Source: Pseudomonas sp. Irchel s3f7 (GTDB taxonomy: Bacteria; Pseudomonadota; Gammaproteobacteria; Pseudomonadales; Pseudomonadaceae). Taken from it: a stretch of DNA of 64,000 bases. The translations under genes and the position numbers were made by a program. The stretch lies in the NCBI RefSeq assembly GCF_900187615.1, contig NZ_FYDO01000018.1, forward strand, positions 62,001 to 126,000, given 5' to 3'. Below, in pieces: positions 60,646-64,000 of this stretch; within the stretch, counting starts at the first letter, position 1, and the number at the start of each line of letters is the position of its first letter. The notes beneath the pieces are model-generated. The model saw only the letters and a list, made by a program, of their open reading frames with translations, was not told the DNA's origin and searched no databases.

Positions 60646-60772
60646 TGTAGGAGCTGGCTTGCCAGCGAAGGAATCAAAAGCGCCACGTTTACCCGGTAAG
60701 CAAGCGTTTTCGTTGACGCCCATCGCTGGCAAGCCAGCTCCTACAGGAACCAGGGCTTGCCCGCTCCTACAC
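60646..60772. repeat. Inverted REP pair plus a third partial unit
   Basis: TGTAGGAGCTGGCTTGCCAG is mirrored by CGCTGGCAAGCCAGCTCCTACA, ending at 60746. A third, shortened unit with GGCTTGCCCGCTCCTACACC follows at about 60753-60772. It fills the gap between glnD and dapC and ends just before the dapC start region. Confidence 0.8.
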
Positions 60773-60788
60773 CGAACGAGATACATCG

Positions 60789-61991
60789 ATGAACAACGCT
60801 CTGTCCCAGCTCCAGCCCTACCCGTTCGAGAAACTCCGCGCCCTGCTCGGCAGCGTGACGCCGAGCCCGGACAAGCGCCCGATTGCGCTCTCCATCGGCG
60901 AGCCGAAACACCGTTCGCCAAGCTTCGTCGCCGAGGCCCTGGCCAGCAATCTGGAAAAAATGGCGGTGTACCCGACCACCCTCGGCATCCCGGAGCTGCG
61001 TGAATCTATTGCGGCTTGGTGCGAGCGTCGTTTCGGCGTGCCGAACGGCTGGATCGACCCGGCGCGTAATGTGCTACCGGTCAACGGCACCCGCGAGGCG
61101 CTGTTCGCCTTCACCCAGACCGTGGTCAACCGTGGCGACGACGCGTTGGTGGTCAGCCCGAACCCGTTCTATCAGATCTACGAAGGTGCGGCGTTTCTGG
61201 CCGGGGCCAAGCCGCATTACCTGCCATGCCTGGACGAAAACGGTTTCAACCCGGATTTCGATGCCGTTTCACCGGACATCTGGAAGCGCTGCCAAATTCT
61301 TTTCCTGTGTTCGCCAGGCAACCCGACCGGCGCCTTGATCCCGGTCGACACCCTGAAAAAGCTGATCGCCCTGGCCGACGAATACGACTTCGTGATTGCC
61401 GCCGATGAGTGCTACAGCGAATTGTATTTCGACGAACAAACCCCACCGCCGGGCCTGCTCAGCGCCTGTGTCGAGCTGGGCCGCAAGGACTTCAAGCGTT
61501 GCGTGGTGTTCCACAGTCTGTCCAAGCGTTCCAACCTGCCAGGCTTGCGTTCAGGTTTTGTCGCGGGCGATGCCGACATCCTCAAAGGCTTCCTGCTTTA
61601 CCGCACCTACCACGGCTGCGCGATGCCGGTTCAGACTCAACTGGCCAGCGTTGCCGCGTGGAACGACGAAGTGCATGTACGCGCCAACCGTGCGCTGTAT
61701 CGCGAGAAGTTTGACGCCGTGCTGGAAATCCTCAGCCCGGTGCTGGACGTACAGCGCCCGGATGGCAGCTTCTACCTGTGGCCGAACGTTGCCGGGGACG
61801 ACGCTGCGTTCTGCCGCGATCTGTTCGAGCAAGAGCATGTGACGGTGGTGCCGGGCTCTTATCTGTCGCGGGATGTTGATGGTGTTAATCCAGGCGCCGG
61901 CCGCATTCGCATGGCGCTGGTTGCGCCGTTGGCGGAGTGTGTTGAGGCTGCCGAGCGCATCCGTTCGTTCATCCAGCGCCGCCAGGGCTGA
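60789..61991 (+). CDS. dapC: Succinyldiaminopimelate transaminase
   Basis: DapC is the PLP aminotransferase of the succinylase branch of lysine and diaminopimelate synthesis. The 400-residue fold-type I protein has the substrate loop LSIGEPKHRSP, LFLCSPGNPTGAL, and the PLP lysine in HSLSKRSNLPGLRSGF. The identification as DapC rests on family resemblance and the glnD-dapC order of pseudomonads, where dapD follows a little further on. Confidence 0.93.
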   Translation: MNNALSQLQPYPFEKLRALLGSVTPSPDKRPIALSIGEPKHRSPSFVAEALASNLEKMAVYPTTLGIPELRESIAAWCERRFGVPNGWIDPARNVLPVNGTREALFAFTQTVVNRGDDALVVSPNPFYQIYEGAAFLAGAKPHYLPCLDENGFNPDFDAVSPDIWKRCQILFLCSPGNPTGALIPVDTLKKLIALADEYDFVIAADECYSELYFDEQTPPPGLLSACVELGRKDFKRCVVFHSLSKRSNLPGLRSGFVAGDADILKGFLLYRTYHGCAMPVQTQLASVAAWNDEVHVRANRALYREKFDAVLEILSPVLDVQRPDGSFYLWPNVAGDDAAFCRDLFEQEHVTVVPGSYLSRDVDGVNPGAGRIRMALVAPLAECVEAAERIRSFIQRRQG

Positions 61992-61994
61992 GGC

Positions 61995-63626
61995 CTATTT
62001 TACCTGGCCCAGCTTGGCTTCACTCAGATCCAGCTCCGCCAACACCTCTCGCAACACGTCATCACCAATCTGGTGATGACGGCTGAGGCTGTACAACTCC
62101 AGCCGCTGTGCCTTCAATGCCTTCAACCGCAAGCGGCGCTCCAGCAAGTCCATCTGGAACGCCAACGCCTGTGCCTCTGCGGAATCGTTGAACACCTCCA
62201 GCTGATGGCGATATTCGGACATGATCCGCGCCTTCAGTTCGGCGGCCAATGCTGCCTCGGCCGCATCCTGGGCGCTGGCCTCTTCAACTTCCAGTGCATG
62301 AATAGCCGCTTCGGCGGTCTTGCGCCACGCCTCGCGCACTTCGTGGCGACGCTTGTTGTCCGGGCTGATATCGATACCGCGCAGCAACAGCGGCAAGGCG
62401 ATACAGGCGGCGATCAGCGACAACAGGATCACGCCGGCGGCGATAAAGATCAGCAGGTCGCGCTCCGGAAATACTACCCCGCCCATCAGCAGCGGCACCG
62501 ACATCACACCCGCCAGCGTCACCGCTCCGCGAACGCCGCCCACGGTCAGCAACCCGCAGGACCGCGCGGTCGGTACTTGCGTCATTTCGCCCTTGCCACG
62601 CAAGCGGCGCAGGAAAACCGACAACCGCCAGGTGCTCTGCACCCAAACGAACCGCAATAGCAGCAGCACCAGGAAGATGGCCACAACATCAAAACAGCGA
62701 TACAACAGCGTCGGCCATAGCGACGTTTCATGACTGGCCACGGCCTTGATGATGTCCGGCAACTGCAAGCCCAACAGCAGAAAAATCAGACCGTTGAAAG
62801 CAAATTCCAGCAACGACCAGACGCTACGATTAAGCAGTCGGGTGCTGGTCTGACGCGGCAGGAGGTCGAGCCAGCTTTGCATCATCCCCGCCGCCACCGC
62901 CGACAGAATGCCCGATGCCCCAAGCCGTTCGGCCAGCACATACGCCGCAAACGGCAGCAACAACATGAAAACGACATGGGTGGCCGGATCCTCCCAACCG
63001 CGATTGATCATCCACGCCCGCAGACGGCCGACCAGCCAGCTCAAGGCCACGCCGACAGCCAACCCTCCGACGGCGACCAGCACGAACGTGAGGCTGGCAT
63101 TGGCCAGGGAGAACACACCGGTGACAGCCGCTACCAGCGCAAACTTGAATGTCACCAGGCCTGAGGCGTCGTTCATCAGCGCTTCGCCCTGCAACATGTG
63201 CATCAATGGCATCGGCAGCCGATTGCGCGCAATGGCCGAGACCGCCACCGCGTCCGTCGGTGACAACACCGCCGCCAGCGCGAACGCCACGGGCAGCGGC
63301 ACACTGGGCAACAACCAGTGAATGAAGTAACCGGCGCCGACCACCGTAAACAACACCAGCCCCACCGCCAGGGTCAGGATCGGCCCGCGCAAGCGCCAGA
63401 GTTCACGCTTGGGCATGCGCCAGCCATCGGAAAACAACAGCGGCGGCAGGAACAGAAACAGGAACAACTCGGGATCGAGCGCCACATGCAGCCCCAATGT
63501 CGGCCAGGCGAGCAACGCACCGGCGGCAATTTGGACCAGCGGCAACGGCAGCGGGATCACCCGTCCGATCAGGCGTGACAAGCCGACCAGCATCAGCAGG
63601 ATCAGAACGGTGTAAGCGGTTTGCAT
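61995..63626 (-). CDS. CPA1-family Na+/H+ antiporter
   Basis: The 543-residue inner-membrane protein has about 12 helices in the first 420 residues and a cytoplasmic helical tail of about 120 residues rich in Ala, Glu and Arg. The ion-path motif is visible as SPTDAVAVSAI, with the membrane Asp. GEALMNDASGLV carries the second acidic-pair motif, and GGVRGAVTLAGV is the CPA1 arginine segment. The exchanger moves Na+ (or K+) against H+. The start at 63626 begins MQTAYTVLILLMLVG; the frame extends to 63656. It converges with dapC. Confidence 0.92.
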   Translation of the reverse strand: MQTAYTVLILLMLVGLSRLIGRVIPLPLPLVQIAAGALLAWPTLGLHVALDPELFLFLFLPPLLFSDGWRMPKRELWRLRGPILTLAVGLVLFTVVGAGYFIHWLLPSVPLPVAFALAAVLSPTDAVAVSAIARNRLPMPLMHMLQGEALMNDASGLVTFKFALVAAVTGVFSLANASLTFVLVAVGGLAVGVALSWLVGRLRAWMINRGWEDPATHVVFMLLLPFAAYVLAERLGASGILSAVAAGMMQSWLDLLPRQTSTRLLNRSVWSLLEFAFNGLIFLLLGLQLPDIIKAVASHETSLWPTLLYRCFDVVAIFLVLLLLRFVWVQSTWRLSVFLRRLRGKGEMTQVPTARSCGLLTVGGVRGAVTLAGVMSVPLLMGGVVFPERDLLIFIAAGVILLSLIAACIALPLLLRGIDISPDNKRRHEVREAWRKTAEAAIHALEVEEASAQDAAEAALAAELKARIMSEYRHQLEVFNDSAEAQALAFQMDLLERRLRLKALKAQRLELYSLSRHHQIGDDVLREVLAELDLSEAKLGQVK

Positions 63627-63728
63627 AAAGCGCGGTTCCCGGACAAGCGACAGCATTGAAGTGCCATATTAGCCGCTTAGACTATCGGTGGCCCTTGCAC
63701 CTATGTCGCACCTGCAAACACCCCAGCC

Positions 63729-63822
63729 CTGTAGGCGCCGAGCTTGCTTGCGATGGCGACAGGTCAGTCGACATAGGTTTCGACTGCGATGCCCTCATCG
63801 CGAGCAAGCTTGCTCCCACAGG
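63729..63822. repeat. Inverted pair of REP elements (mixed arms)
   Basis: CTGTAGGCGCCGAGCTTGCT and the bases after it face CATCGCGAGCAAGCTTGCTCCCACAGG. The two arms are only partly alike. The pair lies in the 270-base gap between the antiporter and the ArsC-like gene; nothing else was seen there. Confidence 0.7.
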
Positions 63823-63897
63823 TTTTGGGTTTTAACTGAAAGGCCATGGCATAATCCGTCACCTTTTATTTACAGCACCTGCAAAGGGGGCAATTCC

Positions 63898-64000
63898 TTG
63901 ACCGTTTCAAGCAAAACGTTGCACCTTTTCGGCATCAAAGCCTGCGACACCATGAAAAAGGCGCGCACCTGGCTCGATGAACACGCAGTCAGCTACGACT
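63898..64000 (+). CDS. ArsC/YffB-like reductase family protein, partial
   Basis: Only the first 34 residues are inside the window. The frame starts with TTG at 63898, preceded by AAAGGGGGC, and reads TVSSKTLHLFGIKACDTMKK, then ARTWLDEHAVSYD. The first strand followed by GIKACDTMKKA and an amphipathic helix is typical of the ArsC-related YffB group (thioredoxin-like fold with one active-site Cys). This gene lies between dapC and dapD in other pseudomonads. The 3' part is cut by the window edge. Confidence 0.82.
   Translation, partial: MTVSSKTLHLFGIKACDTMKKARTWLDEHAVSYD

Overview
The window is a stretch of conserved chromosome from a Pseudomonas of the fluorescens/putida type. Three things support this. 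The gene order dgkA-erdR-(DTW gene)-...-recX-recA-cinA-mutS-fdxA-rsmZ-rpoS-nlpD-pcm-surE-truD-ispF, followed by ispD-ftsB-eno-kdsA-pyrG-tilS-accA-dnaE-rnhB-lpxB-lpxA-fabZ-lpxD-skp-bamA-rseP-dxr-cdsA-uppS-frr-pyrH-tsf-rpsB, is the pseudomonad order. The Gac/Rsm small RNA rsmZ lies beside rpoS. About ten intergenic REP elements carry the Pseudomonas type core (GTAGGAGC...GCTTGC). No rRNA, tRNA, CRISPR array or insertion sequence was seen.

Layout. 1-13.6 kb is the accessory-leaning part: a TetR regulator, glpQ, a PepSY protein behind a TTAAG-N6-TTAAG box, a CorA/ZntB-type channel, three regulator/target pairs read divergently (LysR/SDR, PACE exporter/LysR, fpr/finR), trmO, dgkA, the response regulator erdR, a DTW-domain tRNA modification gene and a small secreted protein. 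13.6-25 kb is the stress and DNA repair block: a LOG-family gene with a highly structured leader, recX-recA (LexA box), cinA, a two-gene tailocin remnant (holin and PrtR-like repressor), mutS, fdxA, rsmZ, rpoS, nlpD and pcm. 25-30.6 kb holds surE-truD-ispF and the formaldehyde pair fghA-adhC with a LysR regulator. 30.6-56.9 kb is one long minus-strand run of essential genes for isoprenoid, CTP, KDO/lipid A, fatty acid, outer-membrane, DNA and translation functions, many overlapping by 1-4 bases. 56.9-64 kb turns to the plus strand with map, glnD and dapC, then a CPA1 antiporter on the minus strand and the start of an ArsC-like gene.

How the parts work together. Lipid A/outer-membrane biogenesis (lpxA, lpxB, lpxD, fabZ, skp, bamA, rseP, cdsA, uppS, kdsA) is interleaved with MEP-pathway genes (dxr, ispD, ispF) that feed the undecaprenyl carrier made by uppS. 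Global regulation is dense around rpoS: RpoS, the Gac-controlled RsmZ RNA, and RecA/LexA/PrtR-type SOS control lie within 8 kb.

The points most worth a second look are the predicted five-way-junction RNA leader of the LOG gene (13932-14059), a structured leader beginning at the predicted start of fdxA transcription (about 21554-21629), the stripped tailocin locus between mutS and cinA, and the BqsR-type box in front of a PepSY gene. No clearly new multi-gene system was found; most of the window is ordinary core genome.
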